NCBI RefSeq assembly: GCF_049446155.1
Contig: NZ_JBMSEE010000001.1
Location: forward strand, 620,001-684,000
Origin: Rivibacter sp049446155
GTDB lineage: Bacteria > Pseudomonadota > Gammaproteobacteria > Burkholderiales > Burkholderiaceae_C
DNA length: 64,000 nt
Reading direction: 5' to 3'
This document shows positions 1 through 9,700 of this stretch, one piece after another (the stretch's first letter is position 1; each line of letters opens with the position of its first letter). The notes under the pieces were generated by a model. That model did no database searches. It was not told the DNA's origin and saw nothing but the letters and a program-made list of their open reading frames with translations. Position numbers and translations under genes: made by a program.

Positions 1-150
1 CTGGTTGTGATGGGCGTCTACACCGCGCTGGCCGCGCGCGTGCTGCGCGCGCTGAAGTCGGTGCGCCAGCTGCGCATCATGAACCGCGTGTTTGGCGGTC
101 TGTTCGTCGCCGCGGGCGCGCTGCTGGCGACCATCCGGCGCGCCGGCTGA
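1..150 (+). CDS. LysE/RhtB-family exporter, C-terminal end (partial)
   Basis: The first 50 codons form an open frame that enters from the left edge and stops at TGA 148-150. The peptide is hydrophobic and ends with a basic stretch (MNRVFGGLFVAAGALL, then TIRRAG). This resembles the last membrane helix of LysE/RhtB amino-acid exporters, where an 'NR.FGG.F...G..L' helix closes the protein. Those are inner-membrane efflux proteins of about 205 residues. Only the tail is visible, so the substrate cannot be named. It is convergent with prpE, with 27 bases between the two stops. Confidence 0.6.
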   Translation: MVVMGVYTALAARVLRALKSVRQLRIMNRVFGGLFVAAGALLATIRRAG

Positions 151-177
151 GCGCAGGCGCCGGCAGGCGCCCAACGC

Positions 178-2076
178 TCAGGCCACCAGATCGCGGATCT
201 GCTGCAGCGCCGCCGGATCCTCGATCGTCGTCAGGTCGCCCGGGTCGCGCTTCTCGCACACCGCCTGGATCGCGCGGCGCAGCAGCTTGCCGGAGCGCGT
301 CTTGGGCAGCAGCGTGACGAAGCGCACGCGCGCCGGCCGCGCGACCGCGCCCAGCGTCTCGTCGACGCGCTTCATCACCTCGCCCTCGAGCCGCAGCGCA
401 TCGGCCTCGTTCGCCGCCGCCGACGCATCCTTCAGCACCGCGAAGGCCATCGCGGCCTGGCCCTTGAGCGCATCGGCGACGCCGACCACGGCCACCTCGG
501 CGATCGCCGGGTGGCTGGAGATGGCCTCCTCGATCTCGCGCGTACCGAGCCGGTGACCCGCCACGTTGATCACGTCGTCGGTGCGCCCGAGGATGAAGTA
601 GTAGCCGTCCTCGTCGCGGATGCCCCAGTCGAAGGTGCTGTAGACCTGCCGGCCCGGCACGGTGGACCAGTAGGTCTTGACGAAGCGCTCGTCGTCGCGC
701 CAGACGGTCTGCATGAAGCCCGGCGGCGTCGGCGACTCGATCACCACCACGCCCTTCTGGTTCGGCTCGGTGAGGTCGGCGCCGCTGTGCTCGTCGACAA
801 GCTTGACCTTGAAGCCGTACATCGGCACGCCGGGGCTGCCGAACTTGGGCTGTTTGGGCTCGACGCCCGGGGCGCCGTTGGCCAGCGTGAGGATGGGCCA
901 GCCGGACTCGGTCTGCCAGTAGTTGTCGATGATCGGGCGGCCGATGCCCTCGGAGATCCAGGCCGCGGTCGGCTCGTCGAGGGGCTCGCCGGCGAGGTAG
1001 AGGCCGCGCAGCGAGCTGAGGTCGTGGCGCTTGAGGTGTTCGGGGTCGTGCTTCTTCAGCACGCGCACCGCGGTGGGCGAGCTGAACATCGCAGTGGCCT
1101 TGTACTTCTCGACCAGGCGCCACCAGATGCCGGCGTCCGGGCGGATCGGCAGGCCTTCGTAGAGGATGGTCGTCATGCCGTGGATCAGCGGCCCGTAGAC
1201 GATGTAGCAGTGGCCGACGACCCAGCCGATGTCGCTGGTGCAGAAGTAGGTCTCGCCCGGCTCGCAGCGGAAGATGTTGCGCATGCTCGCGGCCAGCGCG
1301 ACGGCATAGCCGCCGGTGTCGCGCTGCACGCCCTTGGGCCGACCGGTGGTGCCGCTGGTGTAGATCGTGTAGCTGGGCGTGGCCGACTCCAGCCAGGCGA
1401 CCGGCACGCTGGCGTTCTTGTGCTGCTCGCGCAGCGGCGCGTAGTCGAGGTCGCGTCCGGCCACGCGCTCCATGGCGCTCAGGCCCCGGTCGACCAGCAG
1501 CACGTGCTGCGGCTTGTGCGCGGCCAGGCGGATCGCCTCGTCGAGCAGCGGCTTGTAGGGCACGACCTTGCCGCCGCGCGAGCCCGCGTCGGCGCTGACC
1601 ACCAGCTTGGGCTGGGCGTCGTCGATGCGCGTGGCCAGGCTGACGCTGGCGAAGCCGCCGAACACCACCGAGTGGATCGCGCCGATGCGCGCGCAGGCCA
1701 GCATCGCGAACACCGCCTCGGGAATCATCGGCATGTAGATCAGCACCCGGTCGCCCTGGCCGACGCCCTGCGATTGCAGGATCGCCGCCATGCGCTGCAC
1801 CTCGGCGTGCAGCTCGCGGTAGGAGTAGGCGACCTCGCGGTCGACCTCGGTGGAGACCCAGACCATCGCCTTCTGCTCGCCGCGCGCCGCGAGGTGGCGG
1901 TCGACGGCGTTGTGGCAGAGGTTGGTCGTGCCGCCAACGAACCAGTGCGCAAACGGCGTGCGGCTGGCGTCGAGCACGCGATCGAACGGGCGCTGCCAGT
2001 CGATCGCTTTGGCCTGTTCGGCCCAGAAAGCCTCGGGCTCGTCGACCGAGCGGCGATAGAAGTCCTCGTAGCGCAT
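178..2076 (-). CDS. prpE: Propionyl-CoA synthetase (propionate--CoA ligase)
   Basis: ANL-superfamily acyl-CoA synthetase of 632 residues, the usual PrpE length. It activates propionate (and probably acetate) to the acyl-CoA through an acyl-AMP intermediate in the cytoplasm. Visible motifs are the P-loop-like TSGTTGRPKG near residues 240-249, NYWQTESGWP, the hinge region YFILGRTDDVINVAGHR and the C-terminal catalytic-lysine motif PKTRSGKLLRR. The ATG at 2076 is chosen over upstream starts because AAGGAG lies seven bases before it and the protein then begins MRYEDFYRRS as in PrpE. The gene stands alone; no prpBCD genes are in view, so it may feed propionate into a methylcitrate route encoded elsewhere. 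ACS is the alternative name, but the PrpE-type start and motifs fit better. Confidence 0.93.
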   Translation of the reverse strand: MRYEDFYRRSVDEPEAFWAEQAKAIDWQRPFDRVLDASRTPFAHWFVGGTTNLCHNAVDRHLAARGEQKAMVWVSTEVDREVAYSYRELHAEVQRMAAILQSQGVGQGDRVLIYMPMIPEAVFAMLACARIGAIHSVVFGGFASVSLATRIDDAQPKLVVSADAGSRGGKVVPYKPLLDEAIRLAAHKPQHVLLVDRGLSAMERVAGRDLDYAPLREQHKNASVPVAWLESATPSYTIYTSGTTGRPKGVQRDTGGYAVALAASMRNIFRCEPGETYFCTSDIGWVVGHCYIVYGPLIHGMTTILYEGLPIRPDAGIWWRLVEKYKATAMFSSPTAVRVLKKHDPEHLKRHDLSSLRGLYLAGEPLDEPTAAWISEGIGRPIIDNYWQTESGWPILTLANGAPGVEPKQPKFGSPGVPMYGFKVKLVDEHSGADLTEPNQKGVVVIESPTPPGFMQTVWRDDERFVKTYWSTVPGRQVYSTFDWGIRDEDGYYFILGRTDDVINVAGHRLGTREIEEAISSHPAIAEVAVVGVADALKGQAAMAFAVLKDASAAANEADALRLEGEVMKRVDETLGAVARPARVRFVTLLPKTRSGKLLRRAIQAVCEKRDPGDLTTIEDPAALQQIRDLVA

Positions 2077-2258
2077 CGCTTGTCTCCTTGTCGTGCTGAT
2101 CTTCGTTCGCGGCGCGGCCAGCCGCCATTGCAGGCGTCCCCACTGACGCCGCCCTGACGCTGACGCCCTCGCAAGCCGCACGGTTTCGTGCCAAGTGCTT
2201 GATAACACTATGTTTTTTCGCTTGACGCAAGGTGTGCGGCCCGATAGCCTCCCGGCCC

Positions 2259-2975
2259 ATGCTCAAGCCGCCCCGCCCTGCCCGCCGCGTCGCGATCCTG
2301 CTCGCGACGCTCCTGGCGGCAGCGGCCCCGGTGCTGGCTGCGCCGCAGCCGCCAGCCCAGGCGGCCAGCGATCCGGTGATGAACCTGTTGCGCGAGCGCG
2401 GCCTGCTCGAACGCGGCAGCGCGGCGGCCTCGCAGTTCGCGTCGAACGCCTCGGACTTTGCGTCCGACCTCGCCTCGGATCTCGTGCTGCGGGCGATGAA
2501 CTTCCTCGGCGTGCCGTACAAGCGCGGCGGCCAGAGCGCCGAGCAGGGCTTCGACTGCAGCGGCTTCACGCGCCACGTGTTCGAAAGCAGCCTCGGCCTG
2601 GTGCTGCCGCGACGCTCGCAGGAGCAGGCCAAGGCGCCGGGCTGGCTGTCGGTCAAGCGCGAGGAACTGCGCCCCGGCGACCTGGTGTTCTTCAACACGC
2701 TGCGCAGCGCGTTCTCGCACGTGGGCATCTACGTCGGCGACGGCAAGTTCATCCACGCACCGCGCACCGGCGGCCAGGTGCGCGTGGAAGACATGCGCGC
2801 AGCCTATTGGGCCAAGCGCTACAACGGCGCGCGCCGCGCGCCGGAAGGCAGCGGCGCGGGCAGCGTGTTGATGCCGGCCGCCGCCGCGCCGTTCATCCCG
2901 CCGGCCGAGATCCCGTCGACGCTGACGTCCGGCGCCGCAGCGCCGCTGGCGCCGGCCACCCCGCCGCTGCAGTAG
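2259..2975 (+). CDS. NlpC/P60-family cell-wall endopeptidase, secreted
   Basis: A 238-residue protein with an N-terminal signal sequence (basic PPRPARRVA, a hydrophobic run, then LAAPQ) and one NlpC/P60 domain. The catalytic triad is visible: Cys100 in FDCSGFTRHVF, His154 in SHVGIYVGDG and the third polar residue His166 in FIHAP. Members cleave the D-gamma-Glu to diaminopimelate bond of peptidoglycan peptides. There is no lipobox cysteine, so it is probably periplasmic and soluble. The last 40 residues are Pro/Ala-rich linker without an obvious fold. It is divergent from prpE across about 180 bp and is followed 59 bp later by moaA, with which a functional link is unlikely. Confidence 0.85.
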   Translation: MLKPPRPARRVAILLATLLAAAAPVLAAPQPPAQAASDPVMNLLRERGLLERGSAAASQFASNASDFASDLASDLVLRAMNFLGVPYKRGGQSAEQGFDCSGFTRHVFESSLGLVLPRRSQEQAKAPGWLSVKREELRPGDLVFFNTLRSAFSHVGIYVGDGKFIHAPRTGGQVRVEDMRAAYWAKRYNGARRAPEGSGAGSVLMPAAAAPFIPPAEIPSTLTSGAAAPLAPATPPLQ

Positions 2976-3034
2976 ATCGCAGGGCCTTGACGCGGCGCAC
3001 GGGCGGCCCCCGCTGCGCGCGGCACAATCGGGCC

Positions 3035-4156
3035 ATGGCGGAACGCAGCATCCCGTTGATCGATCTGCGCGCGGCGCAGCGACAGCGCCCCGCGATCTCC
3101 CTCGATCCCATCGCGCCGAGCGGCCACGTGGCCGACGCCCGCGGGCGCGAGCTGCGCGACCTGCGCATCTCGGTGACCGACCGCTGCAACTTCCGCTGCA
3201 GCTACTGCATGCCCAAGGAAGTGTTCGGCAAGGACCACCCCTTCCTGCCGCATGCCGAGTTGCTGAGCTTCGAGGAGATCACGCGGCTGGCGAAGCTGTT
3301 CGTCGCGCACGGCGTGCACAAGATCCGCCTGACCGGCGGCGAGCCGCTGCTGCGCAAGAACATCGAGCGCCTCATCGAGATGCTGGCGGCGCTGCGCACC
3401 GTCGACGGCACGCCGCTGGACCTCACGCTGACGACCAATGCCTCGCTGCTCGCGCGCAAGGCCAGGAGCCTGCGCGACGCCGGATTGCAGCGCGTGACGG
3501 TCAGCCTCGACGCGCTCGACGACGCGGTGTTCCGGCGCATGAACGACGTCGATTTCCCGGTTGCCGACGTGCTGGCCGGCATCGAGGCCGCGCAGGCCGC
3601 GGGGCTGGCGCCGATCAAGGTCAACATGGTCGTCAAGCGCGGCACCAACGACCAGGAGATCGTGCCGATGGCGCGGCACTTCCGCTCAAGCGGCATCGCG
3701 CTGCGCTTCATCGAGTACATGGACGTCGGCGCCACCAACGGCTGGCGCATGGACGAGGTGCTGCCCTCGGCCGAAGTGCGCGCGCGGCTGGCCGAGCACT
3801 TCGAGCTGCGCCCGCTCGACGCCAGCGCGCCGGGCGAGACCGCCGAGCGCTGGGCCTATGCCGACGGCGCCGGCGAGGTGGGCTTCATCTCCAGCGTCAC
3901 GCAGGCCTTCTGCGGCGACTGCAACCGCGCGCGCCTGTCCACCGAAGGACAGCTCTACCTGTGCCTGTTCGCCAGCCGCGGCCACGACCTGCGCGCGCTG
4001 CTGCGCGATCCGGCCGTCAGCGACGCGCAGATCGCCGGCGCGATCGCGCGCATCTGGCACGTGCGCCAGGACCGCTACTCCGAGTTGCGCGGGCGCGCCG
4101 AGCTGCCGCCCGAGGCACGCGAGCGCCGCGTCGAGATGAGCTACATCGGCGGCTGA
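3035..4156 (+). CDS. moaA: GTP 3',8-cyclase (molybdenum cofactor biosynthesis)
   Basis: Radical-SAM enzyme of 373 residues that rearranges GTP to 3',8-cyclo-GTP, the first step of molybdopterin synthesis. The N-terminal cluster ligands are C51, C55 and C58 (DRCNFRCSYCMP). The second cluster motif is C293, C296 and C310 (FCGDCNRARLS, then LYLC). The protein ends in the conserved Gly-Gly tail (MSYIGG) needed for activity in MoaA. The ATG at 3035 gives about 40 extra residues before the radical-SAM core, which is common in Burkholderiales MoaA. It heads a tight run moaA-mobA-GNAT-moeA with gaps of 4-11 bases, so one transcript is likely. Confidence 0.95.
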   Translation: MAERSIPLIDLRAAQRQRPAISLDPIAPSGHVADARGRELRDLRISVTDRCNFRCSYCMPKEVFGKDHPFLPHAELLSFEEITRLAKLFVAHGVHKIRLTGGEPLLRKNIERLIEMLAALRTVDGTPLDLTLTTNASLLARKARSLRDAGLQRVTVSLDALDDAVFRRMNDVDFPVADVLAGIEAAQAAGLAPIKVNMVVKRGTNDQEIVPMARHFRSSGIALRFIEYMDVGATNGWRMDEVLPSAEVRARLAEHFELRPLDASAPGETAERWAYADGAGEVGFISSVTQAFCGDCNRARLSTEGQLYLCLFASRGHDLRALLRDPAVSDAQIAGAIARIWHVRQDRYSELRGRAELPPEARERRVEMSYIGG

Positions 4157-4165
4157 TCGGAACCG

Positions 4166-4774
4166 ATGGACCGACACGAGATCACCGGACTCATCCTCGC
4201 GGGCGGCCGCGGCAGCCGCATGGGCGGCGTCGACAAGGGCCTGCAGCCCTACCGCGGCGTGCCGCTGGCGCTGCACACGCTGCTGCGCCTGGGCGAGCAG
4301 GTCGGCGAGCTGATGGTCAACGCCAATCGCAATCTCGCGGCGTATGAAAGCTTCGGCGTGCCGGTGTGGCCGGACCCGCAGGGCGTCGGTGAGTACGCCG
4401 GGCCGCTGGCCGGCTTCCTGGCCGGCCTGGAGCGCTGCGAGACGCCGTGGATGGTGACCGTGCCCTGCGACACGCCGGCCTTCCCGCTCGACCTGGTGGC
4501 GCGCCTGGCGGCCGCCGCCGAGGCCCAGGACGCCGAGATCGCGATGCCGCGCACGATCGACGCCGACGGCCGCCCGCAGGTGCAGCCGGTGTTCTGCCTG
4601 CTGCGCACCTCGCTGCTCGAAAGCCTGGTGCGCTTCACCCACGAGGGCGGCCGCAAGATCGACCGCTGGACCGCCCTGCACCGCTGCGTCGAGGTCGATT
4701 TCCCCGACGACGCGGCCTTCTTCAACGCCAACACGCTCGACGAGCTTCGGCAAGCCGAAGCGCAGCGCAGCTGA
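4166..4774 (+). CDS. mobA: Molybdenum cofactor guanylyltransferase
   Basis: A 202-residue nucleotidyltransferase that joins GMP from GTP to Mo-molybdopterin, forming the bis-MGD cofactor used by DMSO-reductase-family enzymes. The N-terminal signature LILAGGRGSRMGGVDKGL binds GTP, and VPCDTPAFP is the metal-binding acidic motif near residues 98-106. Length and order are typical of MobA. The start lies 9 bases after the moaA stop, and the next gene begins 11 bases after its stop. Together with moaA and moeA it implies that the cell uses molybdoenzymes, none of which is encoded here. Confidence 0.94.
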   Translation: MDRHEITGLILAGGRGSRMGGVDKGLQPYRGVPLALHTLLRLGEQVGELMVNANRNLAAYESFGVPVWPDPQGVGEYAGPLAGFLAGLERCETPWMVTVPCDTPAFPLDLVARLAAAAEAQDAEIAMPRTIDADGRPQVQPVFCLLRTSLLESLVRFTHEGGRKIDRWTALHRCVEVDFPDDAAFFNANTLDELRQAEAQRS

Positions 4775-4785
4775 TCAAAGACACC

Positions 4786-5340
4786 ATGGCCGAAGCAGCC
4801 TCAGGTCTCGACGGCATCGTGATCCGCCGCCTCGCCGCCCCCGACCTCGCCCCCTACAAGGCCTTGCGCGACGAGGCGCTGCGCCTGCATCCGGACGCCT
4901 TCACCTCCGACCACGAGACCGAGGTGCGCCGCTCGCCCGAGAGCTACCTCGGCCGGCTCGGCAACGCCGAGCCGCTGGGCGGCACCTTCTTGCTCGGCGC
5001 CTTCGACGGCGCCCACCTCGTCGGCTCGGTGGGCCTGGAGCGCGAAACGCGCAACAAGGTGCGCCACATTGCCTGGTTGATCGGGCTGATGGTGCTGCCC
5101 AGCCACACCAACCGCGGCATCGGCCGCGCGCTGGTCGATGCCTGCATCCGCGAGGCGCGCGCGGCGCAGGGGCTGCAGCTGATCACGCTGTCGGTCACGG
5201 CATCGAGCGAGCGGGTCGTGTCGCTCTACGAGCATGCGGGCTTCAGGCGCTACGGCCTGCTGCCGCGCGCGATCCGCCTGGTCGACGCTCGCGGGCGCGA
5301 GAGCTACCACGACAAGGCGCAGATGGCGCTGACGCTGTGA
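4786..5340 (+). CDS. GNAT-family N-acetyltransferase inside the molybdenum-cofactor operon
   Basis: A 184-residue GCN5-related acetyltransferase. The acetyl-CoA pyrophosphate-binding motif is visible as PSHTNRGIGRALVDACI around residues 104-120, preceded by a strand GLMVL, and the domain closes with a SLYEHAGFRRYG motif. Small-molecule or ribosomal-protein acetylation is the usual role, and the substrate cannot be read from sequence. It lies 11 bases after mobA and 4 bases before moeA, so it is almost certainly cotranscribed with the cofactor genes. No role for acetylation in this pathway is known to me, and the link may be only positional. Confidence 0.85.
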   Translation: MAEAASGLDGIVIRRLAAPDLAPYKALRDEALRLHPDAFTSDHETEVRRSPESYLGRLGNAEPLGGTFLLGAFDGAHLVGSVGLERETRNKVRHIAWLIGLMVLPSHTNRGIGRALVDACIREARAAQGLQLITLSVTASSERVVSLYEHAGFRRYGLLPRAIRLVDARGRESYHDKAQMALTL

Positions 5341-5344
5341 ACCG

Positions 5345-6643
5345 ATGAACGAGTTGCCCTCGATCGAACAGATCGCCTCCTGCGTCAGCGGCTACGACCC
5401 GAACGCCTTGCCGGTCGCGCAGGCGCAGGAGTTCATCGCCCGCTTCGTGACGCCGGTGGCGGCGGTCGAGTCGATCGCGCTGCGCGCGACGCTCGGCCGC
5501 GTGCTGGCCGCCGACGTGGTCTCGCCGATCGACGTGCCGGCGCACGACAACTCGGCGATGGACGGCTTCGCGCTGCGCGGCGCCGACCTCGCCGCCGAGG
5601 GCGACACGCGGCTGCGCGTCGTCGGCACCGGCCTGGCCGGCCAGCAGTTCGACGGCGCCGCGCCCGCGCGCGGCGAGTGCGTGCGCATCATGACCGGCGC
5701 CGTGATGCCGCCCGGCCTGGACACCGTGGTGCCGCAGGAGTTCACGCGCAGCGACGGCGACGTGGTCGTCATTCCGGCCGGTGCAGTGCGCACCGGCGAC
5801 AACCGCCGCCTGGCGGGCGAGGATCTCGCGCGAGGCGAAGCTGCCTTGACCGCGGGCCGCCTGATCCGCCCGGCCGACCTGGGCCTGGCCGCCTCGCTCG
5901 GCCGCGCCGAGCTGCCGGTGCGGCGCAGGCTGCGCGTGGCCTTCTTCTCCACCGGCGATGAGCTGCGCTCGATCGGCGAGCCGCTCGATGCCGGCTGCGT
6001 CTACGACAGCAACCGCTACACAATCCACGGCATGCTCGCGCGCCTGGGCGTCGACGCGATCGACATGGGCGTCGTGCGCGACGACCCGGCCGCGCTCGAA
6101 GCGGCGTTCCGCGCCGCGGCCGACTGCGCCGACGCGGTGATCACCTCGGGCGGCGTCAGCGTCGGCGAGGCCGACTACACCAAGCAGACCATGGCCAAGC
6201 TGGGCGAGGTGGCCTTCTGGCGCATCGCAATGCGCCCCGGCCGGCCGATGGCGATCGGCCGCATCCACGCCGCCGGGCCCGGCTCCAAGGCCGCGGTGCT
6301 GTTCGGCCTGCCGGGCAATCCGGTCGCGGTGATGGTGACCTTCTATGCCTTCGTGCGCGACGCGCTGCTGCGCATGGCCGGCGCTGCGCCGGAGCCGCTG
6401 CCGATGCTGAGCGCACGCAGCGCCGAGGCGATCCGCAAGAAGCCCGGCCGCACCGAGTACCAGCGCGGCCGTGTCGTGCGCGGCGCCGACGGCGACTGGC
6501 ACGTGAGCCTCACCGGCGCGCAGGGCTCGGGCATCCTGCGCTCGATGTCGCAGGCCAACGGGCTGGTGGTGCTGCGCCACGAGCAGGGCTCGGTCGCGGC
6601 GGGCGAGCGCGTCGACGTGATGCCGTTCGACGGCCTGGTTTAA
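5345..6643 (+). CDS. moeA: Molybdopterin molybdenumtransferase
   Basis: A 432-residue MoeA that inserts molybdate into adenylylated molybdopterin. Recognisable blocks are DNSAMDGFALR, the RIMTGAVMPPGLDTVVPQE segment, VYDSNRYTIHGML, ITSGGVSVGEADYTK and FGLPGNPVAVMVTF, in the family order. The C-terminal beta domain is complete (last residues PFDGLV). It ends the operon begun by moaA. Downstream lies a hairpin and repeat element, then the convergent RND pump gene. Confidence 0.95.
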   Translation: MNELPSIEQIASCVSGYDPNALPVAQAQEFIARFVTPVAAVESIALRATLGRVLAADVVSPIDVPAHDNSAMDGFALRGADLAAEGDTRLRVVGTGLAGQQFDGAAPARGECVRIMTGAVMPPGLDTVVPQEFTRSDGDVVVIPAGAVRTGDNRRLAGEDLARGEAALTAGRLIRPADLGLAASLGRAELPVRRRLRVAFFSTGDELRSIGEPLDAGCVYDSNRYTIHGMLARLGVDAIDMGVVRDDPAALEAAFRAAADCADAVITSGGVSVGEADYTKQTMAKLGEVAFWRIAMRPGRPMAIGRIHAAGPGSKAAVLFGLPGNPVAVMVTFYAFVRDALLRMAGAAPEPLPMLSARSAEAIRKKPGRTEYQRGRVVRGADGDWHVSLTGAQGSGILRSMSQANGLVVLRHEQGSVAAGERVDVMPFDGLV

Positions 6644-6725
6644 GCGCGGCGCCGGGAGCGCACGCCCGGCCACCGCGTGGGGTACCAGGTCTTGCGCGGA
6701 TCCGGCTTTGCCGGTCCGCTGCAAG

Positions 6726-6766
6726 GGCCCCCTCGGGGGGCAGCGAGCGAAGCGAGCGTGGGGGCC
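6726..6766. repeat. Intergenic hairpin/repeat between convergent moeA and RND genes (copy A)
   Basis: GGCCCCC at 6726-6732 can pair with GGGGGCC at 6760-6766, and the interior GCGAGCGAAGCGAGCG is itself self-complementary. The right part (6739-6766) matches 24 of 28 bases of a second intergenic element at 33880-33907, and all four differences are transitions. Both copies lie between convergent genes. A role as a bidirectional terminator is inferred from position; there is no long T tract. Confidence 0.6.
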
Positions 6767-6770
6767 AACG

Positions 6771-9700
6771 TCACACAGCCTGTTCGCTCGGCTTGTGCGC
6801 CGCGGGCGTCTCGATCGGCCCCGGCGCCTTGCCGCGCGCGAACAGCGTGTAGACCGTCGGCACGACGAAGATCGTCAGCAGCGTGCCCAGCGTCATGCCG
6901 CCGACGATGACCCAGCCGATCTGCTGGCGGCTCTCGGCGCCGGCACCGGTGGCCAGGGCCAGCGGCAGCGCGCCGAGCACCATCGCGCCGGTGGTCATCA
7001 GGATCGGGCGCAGGCGCAGGCTGGCCGCTGCCACCACTGCCCTCGTCGTCTCCATACCCTGCTGGCGCAGCTGGTTGCTGAACTCGACGATCAGGATGCC
7101 GTGCTTGCTGATCAGGCCCACCAGCGTGATCAGCCCGATCTGCGAATAGACGTTGAGCGTGCCGCCGGTGAGCTTGAGCGCGAGCAGCGCGCCCACCATC
7201 GACAGCGGCACCGACAGCAGGATCACCAGCGGGTCGACGAAGCTCTCGAACTGCGCCGCCAGCACCAGGAAGATGAACAGCAGCGCCAGCACGAACACCA
7301 GTCCGAGCGAGCCGCTGGACGAGCGGAACTCGCGCGACACGCCGTTGAGCTCGGTCGAGTAGCCCGGCGGCAGCAGCTTGCGCGCGGTCTCGTCCATGAA
7401 CTGCAGCGCCTCGCCGAGCGCATAGCCCGGCGCGAGGTTGGCGGTGATGGTCACCGAGCGGCGCTGGTTGAAGTGGTTCAGCTCGCGCGGCGAAACGCTC
7501 TCGGTCACGTTGACCAGCGCCGCCAGCGGGATCATGGTGTCGCCGCGGCCGCGCACGAAGAGCTTGTCGATGTCTTCCGGCGTCGTGCGGCCCGTGGGCT
7601 CGGTCTGCACGATGACGTCGTACTGGTCGGCGTCGCGCTTGTAGCGCGTGACCTGGCGCCCGCCGAGCATGGTCTCGATGGTGCGCGCGACCTGGTCGAC
7701 CGCGACGCCGGCATCGGCCGCGCGGTCGCGGTCGACGCGGATGTAGATCTCCGGCTTGTTCAGCCGCAGGTCGGAATCGGGCTGGACGATGCGCGGGTTC
7801 TTCGCCAGCTCGGTCATGAAGTTGTTGGTGACCTGGGCGAGGTTCTCGTAGCTGTCGGAGGTGACGACCACGTAGCTGATCGGCCGCTCGCGAAAGCCCT
7901 GGCCCAGCGAAGGCGGCGTGACCGGGAACGCGGTCACGCCGGGCAGCGTCGCGAACTTGGGCTGCAGCTCGCGCGCGATCTGCAGCGTGCTCTTGTCGCG
8001 CTCGGACCAGTCCTTGGCACGCAGGAAGGCGATGCCTTGCGCCACGGTCGGATTGCCGGCGACGACGAAGATGCGGTCGAACTCGTCGTAGCCGCGCGCC
8101 ACGTCGTAGATGGCGTTGAGGTAGCGCTGCGTGTACTCGAGCGTCGCGCCGTCGGGGCCGCTGACGCTGGTGAAGATCACGCCGCGGTCCTCCAGGGGCG
8201 CAAGCTCGCTCTTCATGCCGTGGAACAGCCACCAGGCGCTGCCGCCGGCGGCCGCCATCACCGCCAGCACGATCCAGCGCCGCGCCAGGCTCCACGACAG
8301 CAAGCGCTCGTAGCCGCGCGTGATCGCCACCAGCACCGCCTCCATGCCGCGGTCGAAGCGGCCGGGGTTGGGGTTGTGGCGCAGCAGCTTGCTGCACATC
8401 ATCGGGCTCAGGGTCAGCGCGACGAAGCCCGAGACCAGCACAGCGCCGGCCAGCGTCAGCGCAAACTCGGTGAACAGCCGCCCGGTGCGACCCGGCGTGA
8501 AGGCCAGCGGCGCGTACACCGCCGCCAGCGTCAGCGTCATCGCGACGACCGCGAAGCCGACTTCCTTGCCGCCTTGCAGCGCGGCCTGGAACGGCGTCGC
8601 GCCCTCCTCGATGTGGCGGTAGATGTTCTCGAGCACGACGATCGCGTCGTCGACCACCAGGCCGATCGCCAGCACCAGCGCGAGCAGGGTCAGCGTGTTG
8701 ACCGTGAAGCCGGCCAGCGCCATCAGCGCGAACGCGCCGATCAGGCTGACCGGGATGGTGACCAGCGGAATGATCGACGCGCGCACCGTGCGCAGGAACA
8801 CGAACACCACCAGCGCCACCAGCGCGACGGCTTCGGCGATCGTGTGATAGACCGACTCGACCGAGCGCGCGATGAACACCGAGTTGTCGTTGGCGACCTG
8901 CACCTTCAGGCCCGGCGGCAGGTCCTGCTGGATCTTGGGCATGACCTCGCGCACGCCGTCCGAGACCTCGAGCGGGTTGGCGGTGGCCTGGCGGATCACG
9001 CCCATCGACACCGCCGGCACGCCGTTCAGGCGCACGCTGGAGCGCTCGCTCGCCGCGGCCTGCTCGATGCGCGCGATGTCGCGCATGCGCACCGTGAAGC
9101 CGTTGACCTGCTTGACCGCGATGTCGGCGAACTGCGCCACGGTGTTGAGGTCGGTGCGCGCGGTGACGGTGAACTCGCGCTGGCGGCTTTCGATGCGCCC
9201 GGCCGGCACCTCGAGGTTCTGCTTGCGGATCGCGTCCTCGGCGTCTTGCACCGTGAGGCGGTAGGCGGCGAGCTTGTCGGGGTCGAGCCAGACGCGCATC
9301 GCGTACTGGCGGTCGCCGTTGACCTGCACGTCGGCCACGCCCGGCACCGTCTGCAGGCGCGGCTTGACGATGCGGTTGACGACGTCGGTCACGTCCAGCG
9401 GCGAGAGTTGCTCGCCGGAGAACGCGAGCCAGATGGTCGGCGTCGCGTCGGCCTCCACCTTGGCGATCACCGGCTCGTCGATCGCATCCGGCAGGCGCCC
9501 GCGCACGCGCGAGACGCGGTCGCGCACGTCGGCCGCGGCGTTGTCCGGGTTCTTCTCGAGCTTGAAGCGCACCGTGATCTGGCTTTGCTCCGAGCGCGAG
9601 ATCGAGGTCAGGATGTCGACGCCGTCGATGCCGGCCAGCGAGTCCTCGAGCGGCTTGGTGACCTGCGACTCGATCACCTCGCTGGAGGCGCCGACCAGCC

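Noticed and set aside
2178..2193. A sigma-54-like sequence (TGGCACG...TGC on the minus strand) upstream of prpE.
   Set aside because: The GG to GC spacing is 11 bases instead of the required 10, and no enhancer-binding regulator gene is nearby. The bases also form a small inverted repeat, GCACG-GTTT-CGTGC.
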